DNA of 64,000 bases from NCBI RefSeq assembly GCF_905475395.1, contig NC_058339.1:13214001-13278000 (forward strand), in the 5' to 3' direction. The notes below the pieces were generated by a model. That model did no database searches and was not told the DNA's origin. It worked only from the letters and a program-made list of their open reading frames with translations. This DNA is from Chrysoperla carnea. Taxonomy: Eukaryota > Arthropoda > Insecta > Neuroptera > Chrysopidae. Positions 47,301 through 60,117 of this stretch are shown one piece after another. The stretch's first letter is position 1. Each line of letters begins with the position of its first letter. Both the position numbers and the translations under genes were made by a program.

Positions 47301-50300
47301 GTCGTTAATGTATCGATGTAGTTTTGAGCACAAGGTGAAACGTGAGCTATCATAGCCGCATGGCATGTTAATGAACTTAAACATTCTTTTAATAAATGCG
47401 TTAATTTATGTTCTTTGTACGGCAAATGCTTTTGACCATTAAATATTGCTAATAAAATATTTCCTAATCCTGATAAAGGAATTCCTCCACTAGATTTACC
47501 CCGATCTGAATTTCCCAAATCAATTAAATGAAGTCGACTTCTTCCTCCAGCCACTAAAACAAGAAAAAAGAAAGCTTTTTTAAAATTCTAGTTGGATAAT
47601 TTCATACTGAAGAATATTTGCGGTAGATTTTGCTTGTAGTTGAGCGAAAAAGTACTTCGCAACAAGATAACAAATTAAATTTTTTTGGTTATTTATGAAA
47701 AGTTATATAAACAATTGTTGATCTAGTACCTGCGAGTTAAAATACTAAATAAAATCTTGTAAGGATGGCGATATGTGGATCTTACATAGCGGCCTCATTT
47801 TGATAAATGGCTAATTCTTCGGTTAGGTTACCACGCGGGTAAAAAATGATTTACGTGGACTCAAGAATTGGCTAAGCTAGTATTATCCTGGATGAGTAAA
47901 GAAAAAGAATGCAGATCTGAATATTTTATACTAACCTCCACCTTTTCCTGCCACACTATATTGATAAACATGTAACGTATAAAGCAGATGAGAATCTCTT
48001 TGGTGATCTTTGGTTGCTCCTCGACTATCCATTGCTGCATCTAAATAGAAAGCAGCTCGTTCAGCAGTTGGCACACGTAATTCACTGTGATTTTGTAACT
48101 GGGTTCCGAAAACTGGATCATCTCGTAAATAAACTCCCGGTGATTGTTCAGAATCTGTAAATGAAATATTAATATTTATTAAAAACATTGCATGTCGTTG
48201 AAAGATATAAGCATATTTTTATTAAGTTTTGTGCATAATATTATTATACTTTATTGTAACTACTGCAATATAACAAAAAGTATGTTCGAGAAAACATGGT
48301 AATAATCCATAATAGTTGGCTGATAATATGAACCTTACAAAGTTAGTAATTTCTATGATTTATTGGATAGGGTAACGTCATTTGTATTGCTTGGTCTTCA
48401 TGATTTGTTGTTGCTATGGACTTTGGCGTTTTTCGATAGCCATGGTTTTTCAATCTCCATATTTGGTCAGAATACAAATATCAAACAAGTGAAAACAAAC
48501 AATTGACTGAGTTAATTGTTGAAATACCATGCATAGTCAGAGTTGATTTCTTTATCACATTACACATACAAACATGTGACACATACATAACTGATAATCA
48601 AGTATAGTACATATTATAAAATTTCCGCCTAATTGGCGCCTTCACGGGTAAACAGTGATGTTTACGAAAAAATGTTTCAAACAAAAGTTGTTTAATTTTT
48701 GATAAGGAACATTTTTTACATTTAAACTTTTGTTCTATCTCTAACGGTTTACAAGATGGGTCCTACGGACCCAAGACCCAATTGACCTATGATGCTCATT
48801 TACGAACTTGACCTCACTTTTTACGTCCTGGGTACGCTGTAAAAATTTCAACTTGATATCTTTTTTCGTTTTTGAGTTATCGTGTCCACAGACGGACGGA
48901 CGGACAACCGGAAATGGACTAATTAGGTGATTTTATGAACATCTATGACAAAATTTTTTTCCTAGCATTATTATTTTTAAGCGTTACAAACTGAGGACTA
49001 AACTTAATATACTATGTACATTTCATATATACATGGTATAATAGATAATTTCACCAATGATACTTCATTTTTCTCTATGACTATTATACATTTGAAAAAA
49101 AAAATTGAAAACTGTACATTATTTTATTCTACCTGCGTAAAACAATCCTTATTCCTATTTCCAGTGTTATAGAAGGGGGATAAGTGAGAGCAAGTGAGTT
49201 GAAGACTGTAACGCGGTGGTCTTTTAAGCCCGCCAGCAAAGCGGGTGGGTATCAGTGCTAGTACGGTATAATATTACCCTTTTTTGCTTAGAAATGGAAA
49301 TTATTTTGTTGTAAATGTGCTACCCAAAGAACTAATTCTTTTTTATACCCAAAGAATAGGTACAGCCAATTTATTACTCGAACAATATGTTTTATATGCA
49401 ATGTAAAACAATGCGTTGTTGTCACTATCGTTAGTAGGTATAATATACAGTAGAGGTATGCCGTACGCCGCCGTTTGTAACTATGTAAGATACGCTACTA
49501 AAAAGAGGCACGCGAACAAACGACATTTGTGTCCAGTCGTATATCAATTTGATAGATGTGAATAAGTTCTTTCTATATATCTTTTCTATTATAAATACAA
49601 TGACAGTACTTAATCATTTTCAAACATCTTTGTTAATTACACAACTTTTAGCGTTTTTACTATAAGTACATGTACAAATACGTATAATGGAAGTGTTTCC
49701 GGGCCGTAGCCGACAAAAGATATTTTCAACGATTGCTGAAGACGTATACTAGATAAATTTTCAAGTATAGACGCCGATACCGACAATTTTATTAGTAACC
49801 GTCGTATTTGTAGTCATTCTATCAGTGGCGTAAAAGTGTTAACAGTCCAATAGGACATTTTTCTTCATTTTGTAATTTTACTTAAACGGCCAAACTTGTT
49901 TTTTCAAATCATGATTCTACGTTATTTTAACAAAACAGTCAGTTTAAAAAAGTTTGTTTTGAAAGATTGGTGTTCGAAGTCTTCTTCACTTCAAAGAATA
50001 TTTTGCAAATAGCCAATAAGAGTCTTTATAAATGAAAACTAATGTTGCATCATGAGTAATACACGAAAATGTAGATTGAAGCGTCGGTCACGGAGACACT
50101 TTCTAATATAATACAATCTCTCTTCACTCCATACAAAATTCTTTTTCCGTCATGTCTTTTTTTGGGGAAAGAAGAAGCTTTTTATTATCAATGTTAAGTT
50201 TTCATCATATTTTTCGTTTTTGCCTTGAACATATGTTGCTAAAGAGTTAGTTAGTTTGTTCTCATACATAGTGAAAAAGTTTCTAGACTTATTATTATTA

Positions 50301-53198
50301 TTGTAGTTAGAAAACGACAGCATGAGTAGACATTACAGACAATTAATTAATTGCTAAAAGCATATTATTTATTTTAAATCTGTGTGCATGAACAAAAAAT
50401 TCATGATTTATGTATTTTGTTTGGTATATATTTCTTATATGTTTCATGTAAGATGGGGTAACAGTTTTAAATATGTTTTTCATTAATTTGAAGTTGTGTA
50501 AAACCACCCTTACGCACTTTTTTTTTTAATTTTTTCTTAAATATTACCTAAATTAGAGCTAATATCATTGGCTTAATCTCCCTCCTTGTATTGAGGAAAA
50601 TAGTCGTCCTAAAAATTTTTAAGTTTAAAAAAAGTGCATATAAAAACTATATTTTATGTGTTCAAATATAAATAAACTATTTATTGTATAAAGTATTCAA
50701 AAAGTATTGTTATTTAAATTCAAATACATCAATTTTTATTGAAAGATAGGGTGTCCCTATCTATACAATACTACTTAGAACTGAAATAAGAAACCTAACA
50801 AACAAAAAAGTATATAAGGATTGAAACGTTGACTGTGGCTGCGTTTACCGGAGGTAATCGGTTAGTTTCACTGGCGAACGCTCTGTAAATTGTCGGTAAG
50901 GATACGCTCAGATAATCGCATAAGCTTCTTGGATTGTACCTTGACCATTTAGACCAGTTAGAAGTAAACTCGTTTTCTTTACAGGCAAGATTAAATTTTT
51001 AATTAAACTACTAAATTTTTACTTCATATTTTAGATTTTGCCTCTACTTTTAGATTTTGGGGGTAAGTTTTAGTAAAAACGTATTTTGACACCCAAAAGA
51101 GCATTTCAAAAAACCTCATCTCATAACCAAGCAAAGGTTCGAAATTTTAACATTAAATCTCAGTCGAATATATTCAAAAAAGTATTCCCGTTTTATCTCA
51201 TTTCACGTTTGAAAAGGAGTTGACCTTTGACTGACCTTCAAAATTAAAGTCCAATCTAAGGGACTTATGGCATACTAACCCCCCCTCCTCTCCCCTCTTT
51301 CGATACGATTTTTCTGTATCTGGCTTTTACTCAAAAGAAAGATCTCTTTAATGGATTGCTAAGGGCATACTGTATTTTGTGGTTGACTTTTCTCTCTAGT
51401 TCTTTATTTACAATTTTATTTATGACTTTTTATGCAGACAAACAACACAAAACTTTGTTGAATAGTGAGGTAAATATTTTTGAACTAAAATATAAAATAC
51501 ATAACGATAACAAAATAAAGCATGCATAAATATATTATTATTTGAAAAGTACAACTTTTTTAATACACTTTTTTAATGTTATAATAGTTTTTTTGTTTGT
51601 ATCATTTTTTTATACTGCATCGTATGAATATGATAGGTACTTATGTTAGTACAGAGAATTTCAAAGAATGTTGGAATATTTATATTTTGAATGAAGTTTT
51701 TTTGACAGGTGTACTTTAAAATTAACAAGTATAATAACAGAAAAAAACATAACTTCATTCAAATCATTATATTATTTATTTACGAATGTACTAATGTGCT
51801 AATGATTGCATAAAGGATCTTTTATTTGAAAATTTATGTTTAATACAGTTAATAAGCCGGAAAAAAATGGAAAAGGTGGGAAACAGGGCCGATTTTAATG
51901 AAACTTTTTGTAAGGTGTTTATGTAAGATGTTCCAAGGAGCATTCAGTCAATTTAACCAAGAAGTCACTTATAGTCCTAATCTAGTAAAGGCATAGAGCC
52001 CTAGCGGGGGGCATATGTAGCCAAAACAATTTTTAAAACGCTTATTTTGGCTTAAAATTGTTATCTAGTAGGTAATTTTGGGTGCTGAATACGATTCTGA
52101 TGACAGATTACACGGTTTCTGTAACGTGTTCCGAAAATCGGGCAATTTTTAACCAGTAATTTCACTTTTTTGCTCAAAAAAAAGTTAAGCTTTTATGGTC
52201 TAAACTGTGCTCTAGAGTCTAATGGGCTCTATAGACTAAGTGTGTACTTAGTAGACAGTCAATATAACCTAATCTAACCTAGTTACTGGCAAAAATGGCA
52301 AGTTTTTAAGAAAACGTGACCGAATCTGTGTAAGCTGACATCAGATTCGTAATCAGCAACCAAAAATACTGCCTAGGACACAGTTTGAACGATTGATACT
52401 TTCTTACCTATACCATATTAGAGCTTATCTTATTCAAAACGCGTAAATTGAGATATTCTATATGAAAGAATATACAAATGATTCTTATGGTGTAACAAGA
52501 TTAAGACAAGAACGTAAAGAACGCAGAAACTAATAAACATTAAGATAATTACCTAAATTAATTAAAACTAAAAGCATATAAATTTACTTATAGTGTAGTT
52601 ACTTTTACTACTCTACATTGTGATACAATAGAAATAAAACTCAAATACCTATGTTTGTTTTCTAGTAAAATAAAAGCAACTTTTATATCATTTATAATAA
52701 ACTTCATTTATATATACAGGGTGTTCTGCTATTGATACCAGAAAATTATACCAGTAAATTAAGCCTATCAAGACAAATGGAAAAGCTCTTTACCAAATTT
52801 CGATCTAAGGCCTGATTCGGGAGATATGGCTATGGGAAAAATAGAAAGATTTATGAATTAACAGACCTATCAAACTCATTAAATTAGTAGGTGTCACTTT
52901 AAAAGGTGTCTACAAAATTACAAGTGATTTTAAGACTTCCATTTTCGTAGGTCCAACCTTAATCTTTAACTTAATCATTATAAAATAAAATAAAAATTAC
53001 CATTCGCATGCCCAGCTAATAAATCCTTCAGCTGATTTGATGGCCCACAAACTTCAACAGCTGATACTCGAACGGAAAATCTTGCACCAGTTTTCTGCTT
53101 TTGTTCATTAATACCACGAAAAAGCCATGTAATTGCACAAGGTATTATTCCTAAGGTGTTTGCATTTTCAGCACTGCCCAACATTGTATAAGATTTAC
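44330..53198 (-). CDS. KIF26: KIF26-family kinesin, C-terminal five exons (5' partial)
   Basis: Exons in view: 53001-53198, 47936-48154, 44854-47553, 44596-44730, 44330-44490; all phase-1 GT-AG junctions, 1137 codons. The first begins inside the P-loop (GKSYTMLG), so the N-terminus and first half of the motor lie to the right and were not found. Diagnostic KIF26 strings: [92 protein letters not shown] and [11 protein letters not shown]26/VAB-8 kinesins bind microtubules but are known to lack motor ATPase activity and act in axon guidance and signalling. Switch II reads DLGNSD instead of DLAGSE and switch I is degenerate, in accord. The long tail is disordered, with an acidic run, a Q-rich run and [10 protein letters not shown] and [10 protein letters not shown] motifs. 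An alternative end is described separately. Confidence 0.93.
44731..44853 (-). other. Alternative 123-nt intron or retained C-terminal coding segment of KIF26
   Basis: A donor (GGGGAG|GTAAAT) at 44853 and an acceptor (TACAG) at 44731 bracket 123 nt; a second acceptor (ATAG) would start the exon at 44748. Spliced, the frame continues into [18 protein letters not shown] and the last exon. Unspliced, the big exon stays open to a TAA at 44756-44758 and ends in a Cys- and aromatic-bearing tail, [12 protein letters not shown] then [10 protein letters not shown]. Both readings are possible from sequence. Confidence 0.55.
48634..49042 (+). repeat. Dispersed repeat A, copy 4
   Basis: Starts near 'gccttcacgggtaaacagtg' and ends 'tatacatggtataa', close to copy 3 along its whole length, but with only two to three ACGG units at about 48892-48905. 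It is antisense to KIF26, inside its intron. Confidence 0.8.
49070..49259 (+). mobile_element. Helitron 3' region (fragment)
   Basis: Ends with hairpin GCCCGCCAGCAAAGCGGG, then GGTATCAGTG and CTAG before T. The upstream block 'aattgaaaactgta' resembles the corresponding part of the complete copy at 14540-14955. No 5' TC end could be assigned. Confidence 0.6.
52060..52390. repeat. Foldback with a SINE 1 fragment in its loop
   Basis: Imperfect arms: the left arm has GATTCTGATGACAG and AACCAGTAA, answered on the right by TTACTGGC and CTGACATCAGATTCG. Between them, 52220-52282 is the 3' end of SINE 1 ('taatgggctctatag' to 'aacctaatctaacct'). The SINE copy is reduced to its last ~60 bp. Confidence 0.65.
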
Positions 53199-54831
53199 CT
53201 GAAAACAAAGAGAAAAGAGTTAATAATTATGTATTTGTCACATTTTTTCGAATACTGCCTGTATAAAACTGTCTAGCTGTCTACTGCCTAAAATCATAGG
53301 AAGTTTACGGATTGGTGTAAACAAACAAAAAATCATAAAATATAAGTTGTGAATTATCATTCACAACTTATTTTGAGAAGAGTAGAAATTGAATAAAATC
53401 CGCTGGTTATTTGATCTTAACATAATTTTCCTTTACGTCGAAATTTGTAAACCCAATTTAGAAAAATTGGAAATTGTGCAATCTTTTGCCCAACGCAGTA
53501 CCTACATGTAAACTGCATTCGATAGTAATAATAAATAAATATTGATTAACAAGTCGAATTTTCCATTTAATTTAAATAGGGGAAAAAATTTGGTTTGTGA
53601 TTGACAAATCAATGGCTATAAATTTATATGCAAAAAAAAATTACAGTTGATTTACAGCTGTTGTTTAAAATGTTGTTATCGGTAAATAGTAATAATAATC
53701 GAACAGAATAAAAATGTTATTGTTGACATTAATAATTTATTATTAAATAAAATAATTTATGTATTTTTTTAAATTACATATTCGTTAACTATCAATTTTA
53801 ATTTGACTTTTAATACAAAATAAAAAACCATTAATTTAGTTCTATAACATACAATATTTTCAATAAATAATCATAAAATAAATTATAAAAATATATATAA
53901 TAGAATTGTACCATGCAGAATTCATTCATTGTTATTTATATAAGCGCTTCCACCATTAAAAAAATATGCATTTTTGTTTTAAACAATAAATATTTATTTA
54001 TTTAGTTGAACGAAAAAAAATATTGTCACTCACTATTCTAAAACTGTTTAAAAAAACAGAATAAACTAGCTTTGCTTACCAAATTTCGATCTGAGGCCTA
54101 ATTTACGATATAATTAATCAAATCAATTAATAAATTTATCCAATGACAGAGCATCTAGAAATAGCCGAATGTCTTTATCGTTGCATTTAATTATCATATT
54201 GTCTATCTCATTTCTTTCAATTTTTATTTAACTCAACCCAGTTACCTGTGTGTTATTACATACCATGTGAATTACTGGGTGGGGTTTAGTAAAAATTTAA
54301 AAGTGAAATTTATTATTGATAACTAAATGCAACGATAAAGACAGCAACTATTCTTTTTCGTTCATCTTCATAAGCTTATTTACGATGTCAAGAGTTTTGC
54401 ACTATAAAGCTCATAAAATAACAAAAAAAGGTCGAATTGAATGTCCCATTTGATTCATAGACAACTCAAGTCGAATCATTCACTGTTTTAATAACGAAAA
54501 AATTGAAAGATTTTCAAAATAAGCTACAAAATAAGATGTCGGACAATGTCAGCTAGTTATTTAATTTAACGATACATATTTACATTTAGTATGCAGATAT
54601 TAGCGAATACTATAAACAAAATTTTGTAATTCAAATAGACTTTGATTGAAATCATTTTCAGAGAATGCTTTTATGAATACTAAATCAAATATTTTGATCA
54701 ATAAATAGTGAAATATGAATTGTAAACTAAACTAAACACAAATATTCATAATAATAATATATTCAATATTATATTATACTATTCACATTTCGAAATAGTT
54801 ATTACATTATAAAAATATTTTAATATAATCA

Positions 54832-55775
54832 GGGCCGTAACGAGGGCACATAGCGCCGGTGGCAAGTGTTTAGGTTGAAACTTATATATATCGGGATTGA
54901 AGTTTGTAATCCTACTAAATTTCAGTCATACTTTTCAAATTTGTGGTCAAAATTAACCTAGCTGTAATAGGTTTCAAGAATGTGGAGTCCTGATCCAGGA
55001 ATTAAGCACATAAGTGATAGCTAGTAAAAAATTGACATCATAGCTGAAAAGAATGACCCAAAATTAGTGGGTTTTAAAAAAAATTCCAATAAGATCGCAT
55101 CAAATTTGCCTGTGTTATCAAGAAAATCAAATTTTTGAACTTTATGACGTCATCAGAATCTAAAAAATTTAATTTTGCTCTATCACATTCAAATTTTATC
55201 CAATTTTGATAAACCAAGTATGTAATCCTACTAAATTTGGGCCATACTTTTCAAATTTGTGATCAAAATTAACCTATCTATAATAGGTTTCAAGAATGTG
55301 GAGACCTGGTCCCGGAATTAAGCACATAAGTGATAGCTAGCGAAAAATAGACATCACAGCTGAAAAGAATGACACAAAATTAGTGGGTTTCAAAAAAAAT
55401 TCCAATAAGATCGGACCAAATTTGTCTGTGTTATCAAAAACAATAAATTTTTTAACTTTATGACGTCATCAGAATCCAAAAAAATTTAATTTTGCGCTAT
55501 CACATTCAAATTTTATCCAATTTTGATAAACCAAGTATTTAATCCTACTAAATTTGGGTCATACTTTTCAAATTTGTGATCAAAATTAACCTATCTATAA
55601 TAGGTTTCAAGAATGTGGAATCCTGGTCCCAGAATTAAGCACATAAATGATAGCTAGCGAACAATTGACATCACAGCTGAAAAGGATGACCCAAAATTAG
55701 TGAGTTTCAAAAAAAATTCCAATAAGATCGGATTCAATTTGCCCGCGCTATCAAAAAATTCGAATTTTTTAACTT
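54832..55775. repeat. 316-bp satellite family, cluster 4
   Basis: About 2.8 tandem units in the cluster 1 orientation: 'aaattagtg' recurs at 55061, 55377 and 55694 (periods 316 and 317). TGACGTCATCAGAATC is present at about 55145 and 55461. The left border follows 'cagggccgtaacgagggc', as in cluster 3. Confidence 0.9.
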
Positions 55776-56610
55776 AACAGAAAACTAAAACAAATTTAAC
55801 AGAAAATTATTTTCCATATTGCGTGGTTCTTTACCATTCAGTATTTTACACATATACATTGTATCTATCATAAATTATTATCAGAATGGTAATTATAATA
55901 GGAATCAGTTAAAATAATAGGATTATGTAACAATCAGTGATTGAATCACACTGTGCCAAATGACAAGGCTAGTTAGGTTAACTATTATATAAACAGTTAA
56001 ATAGCAAGAGTAAGAATTAGATATACAAGGTGATTTTTTGAAAAGCTTACACACATTTCATAAAAGTTTTTTTTATTGTGGGAAAAAATAAGCTAAGTTA
56101 ATCTCTTTTTGGTCACGATAACATCTCCGTATAAAGAAATTAATGTAGAAGATCATTTTTACGTTTTTTGATTCTCCATGCTGTTTTTATAATATATAGG
56201 TGGTAACTTTATAAAGAATCACTTTATATATGAAACTAATATAAATGCAATATGAATAGACTATATATATATAGTACAACATATAATATAAAACGTCATT
56301 GTTCACGATGACATTTTGAATCAGCAACAATCGATCTCTAGGGACATATGAGAATGAATATGTACCTACTAGTAGGTATTACGTACCTACTATATACTAG
56401 TCGTACCTACCCTATATACCAGACCTGATATACGAGACATTCAAATCACCAATGTACTCATACTTGTATGCTGTTTCGAAATAATATCATCATTAATATA
56501 TAAAAAAAAAACTAAACAAATTACTCCCATTAGGTGCAGCTTACATATAAAGTATGAAGTCTTAGCAAGTAAAATCTTCGACTAAAGTTCGCTAAGTAGT
56601 TGTTTATGCA

Positions 56611-56805
56611 CTTTTTATTCCATGTATATATGGAATATATCAAGGTATACTAAGTTTAGGCCCCAATTTGTAACGCTTAAAAATATTGATGCTACCAACA
56701 AAAGATGTAGGTGTTCATAAAATCACCTAATTAAACCATTTCCGGTTGTCTGCCCGTCTATCTGCGAACACAATAACTCAAAACGAAAAGGGATATCAAG
56801 CTATA
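56611..56805 (-). repeat. Dispersed repeat A, copy 5 (3' part, inverted)
   Basis: Minus-strand match to the 3' half of repeat A: on the plus strand it reads 'ttccatgtatatatggaata', 'ttgtaacgcttaaaaatatt', 'aaatcacctaattaaacc' and 'tttccggttgtctgcccgtc'. A further decayed piece of the family, in plus orientation, lies at about 57620-57705. Confidence 0.7.
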
Positions 56806-58321
56806 AAATATTTTAAATTTATACGTTACATATATTATGTATATGTTTGTTTGTTTATCTTATTTATTAATATGACGTAAAAAAACAAACGAAATGCGTA
56901 ATCAATACCGTCCATGCATGGTATTTCAATAATTAACTCAGTCAATTGTTTGTTTTCATTTTAATAATAGACTTCCAGGTGTCCATACAAAACTGCAAAA
57001 ATCTTCATCGATCAGCCAAATATTGGCTCAGGAATAATTAAAATTATGGTATTTTTCTCAGCTACCAAAATTTGAGAAGTTTTTCAATTTCTAACCTATG
57101 TTTTGAGGTATCGAATAATCAAGTAAAAGAAAGACACATATTAATTCAATTTTGTGAAAAGTAAAACAAATTTTCAAAATGTTTAACACGATACGATCTG
57201 AAATCTAAACGTCTTCGATGACACAATTTGACACGGAAATCTTTAGATCACTGGCACGATTGTTAGCTATTAGAAAAAATTCAGTAATTGTATATATAAT
57301 AGGTTTATTATTGCAATTCAAAATTTTGGGTGTCACCTTAATAATTATTTACTTTAAATGTTCTACGCGGAGTTAATATTTACAATTTTACATTATTTGA
57401 TGATAAGTGCCATCTTAGAAAGTGAAAATAACACCAGACTGAGTTAATTGTTTAAAAAAATCCTATGCTGAGCAACAGAAGTTGTATTATTATTTATAAA
57501 AAATGAATCACTTTCAAATTTACTATCATCTATCAATTATAGCTTTCGAGAAAATGAAAGCTTAATTTTCGTCGCAAATTGGAGCCCTTACGGACTCAAT
57601 ATAAGATACATTTTTTGCATTGAAGTCCGATATCTTTTTCTTTGTGAGTGATGACAGACTAAATTTAATACACTCTTGCTGTATTTCATATATACAGGAT
57701 ATAAAATTAGCAAAGTCAGTTGATATTTTTCTTATAGCATGTTGAATAACTACTTAATATTTTTAAATAAACAGAGCAGAAAATTATTTTAATGAATAAG
57801 TGTAGTATTTTTTTTTTCATTGAGATAGTAAATATAATTTATGTAGATAGGCAATATCTTTACATTAATGGTATACAAGTTGCTAAAAATAAAAATTGTA
57901 TGAATGTATTTTTTTAATTCGAGTATGTGTTTTTTTATGTGAGTACATCTAGTTAAAAAATAATCTTATTATTATATTTACGTAAATGATTAATTAATCT
58001 AATTATAACGAGAATAATATATGTTTAGTTCAAATAACACGCATGATTTTGTAATATATTAATGATGTAGGTAATAGGATGATATTCTATTCATGTAGGT
58101 ATGTGTGCGTATATTTGGTACATCATTTATTTGTAGATACAAAGTATCTAAAAACTAGTACTAATCAAACATACATCAAAGAAGATAAAATTGCAGTAAG
58201 TGGTCCACGATTTTTGCATATATCTTCCAGAGAGAAGAAGATACTGATAAGGTACTCTTTTCAATTCACGTTGTTTCAAAATATTAAACGCCTAATTAAG
58301 TAGCTTTGTTTTTGCTAATAG

Positions 58322-59070
58322 TATAGTCATCTGGTAGTTTTACTTGAAAAGTTTTCCGTGAGTTTTTAAAATGGATGATTTTAGAGATAGTGAGGTGCTC
58401 TTTTATATATTGGAAAAATGGTGTCGAAAAGTAGTTTTTTGAAAATATCTCCTTTTCGAGCCCTTTTACGAAGAAAATATACACATACAAAGTGACTAGA
58501 TTAAGTGAAAGATTATATATTTTGATTCGAGTATTTAACGTAAAATAATTGAAAAATGTGACGTTTTTTGAAAAAAGTATATCATACACTTTTAAAATTA
58601 GTAGAAAAAACCTTGAGATGCAGAAATTTTCAAGTCATTTGCACGAAAATTAACGGAATTATAATGAAAACCTGATGAATTTACGACGGGAACTAAAATT
58701 AATGCTTACAGCTTTCCAATTTAGTTTATTTAAGTGACTTGAAACTTTTTTCACTTTGAAGGTTTTTATAGTACTTTAAAAAGTGTACAAATTACTTTTT
58801 CAAAAAACGTCCAATTTTTGAGTTATTTAACGTTATAAATACTGCGAATATAAATCGTCAATAACTCAGAAAGTATTGACTTTTCGAAATATACTTAAAT
58901 GATTTTTTTTGCGGCGCTCGTACGCCGAAACTATTTAATTCATGAAATATTTTTCGGCGCCATTTTTCCAATATGGCGATACGAGCGAAATTCGAAAAGA
59001 GCACCTCAAAATCTATAAAGTCACTCATTTTCAAAACTCCCGGAAAACTTGCCAGGTAACCCCCTTTTTT
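58322..59070. mobile_element. MITE with ~80-bp diverged inverted ends
   Basis: The left end includes 'gaaaagttttccgtgagttt' and 'gaggtgctctttt'; the right end contains their inverted counterparts 'aaaagagcacctc' and 'aactcccggaaaactt'. About 750 bp, with a GC-rich centre (GCGGCGCTCGTACGCCG near 58911). The open frame at 58296-58589 lies over the left end and is not a gene. No target duplication was resolved. Confidence 0.6.
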
Positions 59071-60117
59071 TTTTTAACCAAATGATTAGAGAGTATAAAG
59101 ATTCTCTTAATATTATTTATCAACAACGATATTCAATAATAATTTTGCAGCAGGGTGTAAATTCTGTGTGTCTGTATTATGTATAAACACCAACCTACGT
59201 CTCTTTGTTTATGTTACATAATATGAACAAAATATACACGTAAATAGGGTTTGGTATGTTGGGTCTCAATATGTGGGACCCTACCACAGTCATATATATA
59301 TATACACAAGCCTGTTAACTCTATGTAAAATGCATCAGGTACATATGTTCTCTTATTGATGTAAGCTTTAGTTCACAAAACTGCCACATACAACGCCACA
59401 TATGTCGAATCCAAATCACTGGCACCTCCTTCGAAACTGAGGCATAACACTGGAGACTAGTCCAACCATAAGGCCTCCAGTATCATTTTAGTTCAACATT
59501 GTCCTAGAAAATATTTTTTTTTTTCAAATGGGAGGCACGAATATTTCTTGATTTCCGAAAGGGTGTTGTTACTCTTCGAAAAAATCTGGAAATATTCCAT
59601 TTAGGGTGATTTTTTTATGATTAAAATAGATACAAAAAAATACACGTATGAACTAAAAATTTTGATTTTTATTATCATAATACAAAAATTTACAAAACAC
59701 TTCCAATTGAGTTCAATTAGTGCAAACAACTTGCGAAAATTGTTTAGCAATAACTAAATATTATTTTTACATTTGAGAAAATAGTACGTTTATCAAAAGT
59801 AGTTGAATTGGTTGAAGTACGTAGTTTCAGATATGGAATCATTTCATTGACTGACTTTTGGAGTTTATTATTCTGAGAAAATATTTTCATTATACTACTC
59901 CTGAATATCATTCAGGCCGCTAGTTGAAATGTCCCATTTAGTAAAAAACTAGAATATTAACTGAATGGCTAATTAATATAGTTGACTGCGACATATATAT
60001 TGTGTATATTTCAAAAAGGGCGCCATTACATCCAAAATTCAGTCAATTCCACGGTACACCACAGTAATGTATATTTGTAAAAATCATTTTATGTAGACAG
60101 CTTCTTTTGTTGGGAAT

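Larger units (their letters stand above)
48155..53000 (-). other. KIF26 intron
   Basis: 4.8 kb intron between two motor-domain exons. Besides repeat A copy 4, a Helitron end and the SINE-bearing foldback, nothing coding is recognised. A less AT-rich patch near 50830-50940 has no open frame. Confidence 0.6.
53199..60117. other. Probable long KIF26 intron: repeats, no exon recognised
   Basis: I looked on the minus strand for the preceding KIF26 exon, which should end near a GH-x-x-x-G P-loop start in phase 1, and did not find it. Satellite cluster 4, repeat A copy 5 and a long-TIR MITE are listed separately. The rest is AT-rich sequence without a plausible gene. Confidence 0.5.

Noticed and set aside
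58296-58589. 97-codon minus-strand frame
   Set aside because: Lies over the left terminal repeat of a MITE and is rich in F/K/I/N as expected by chance in AT-rich DNA.
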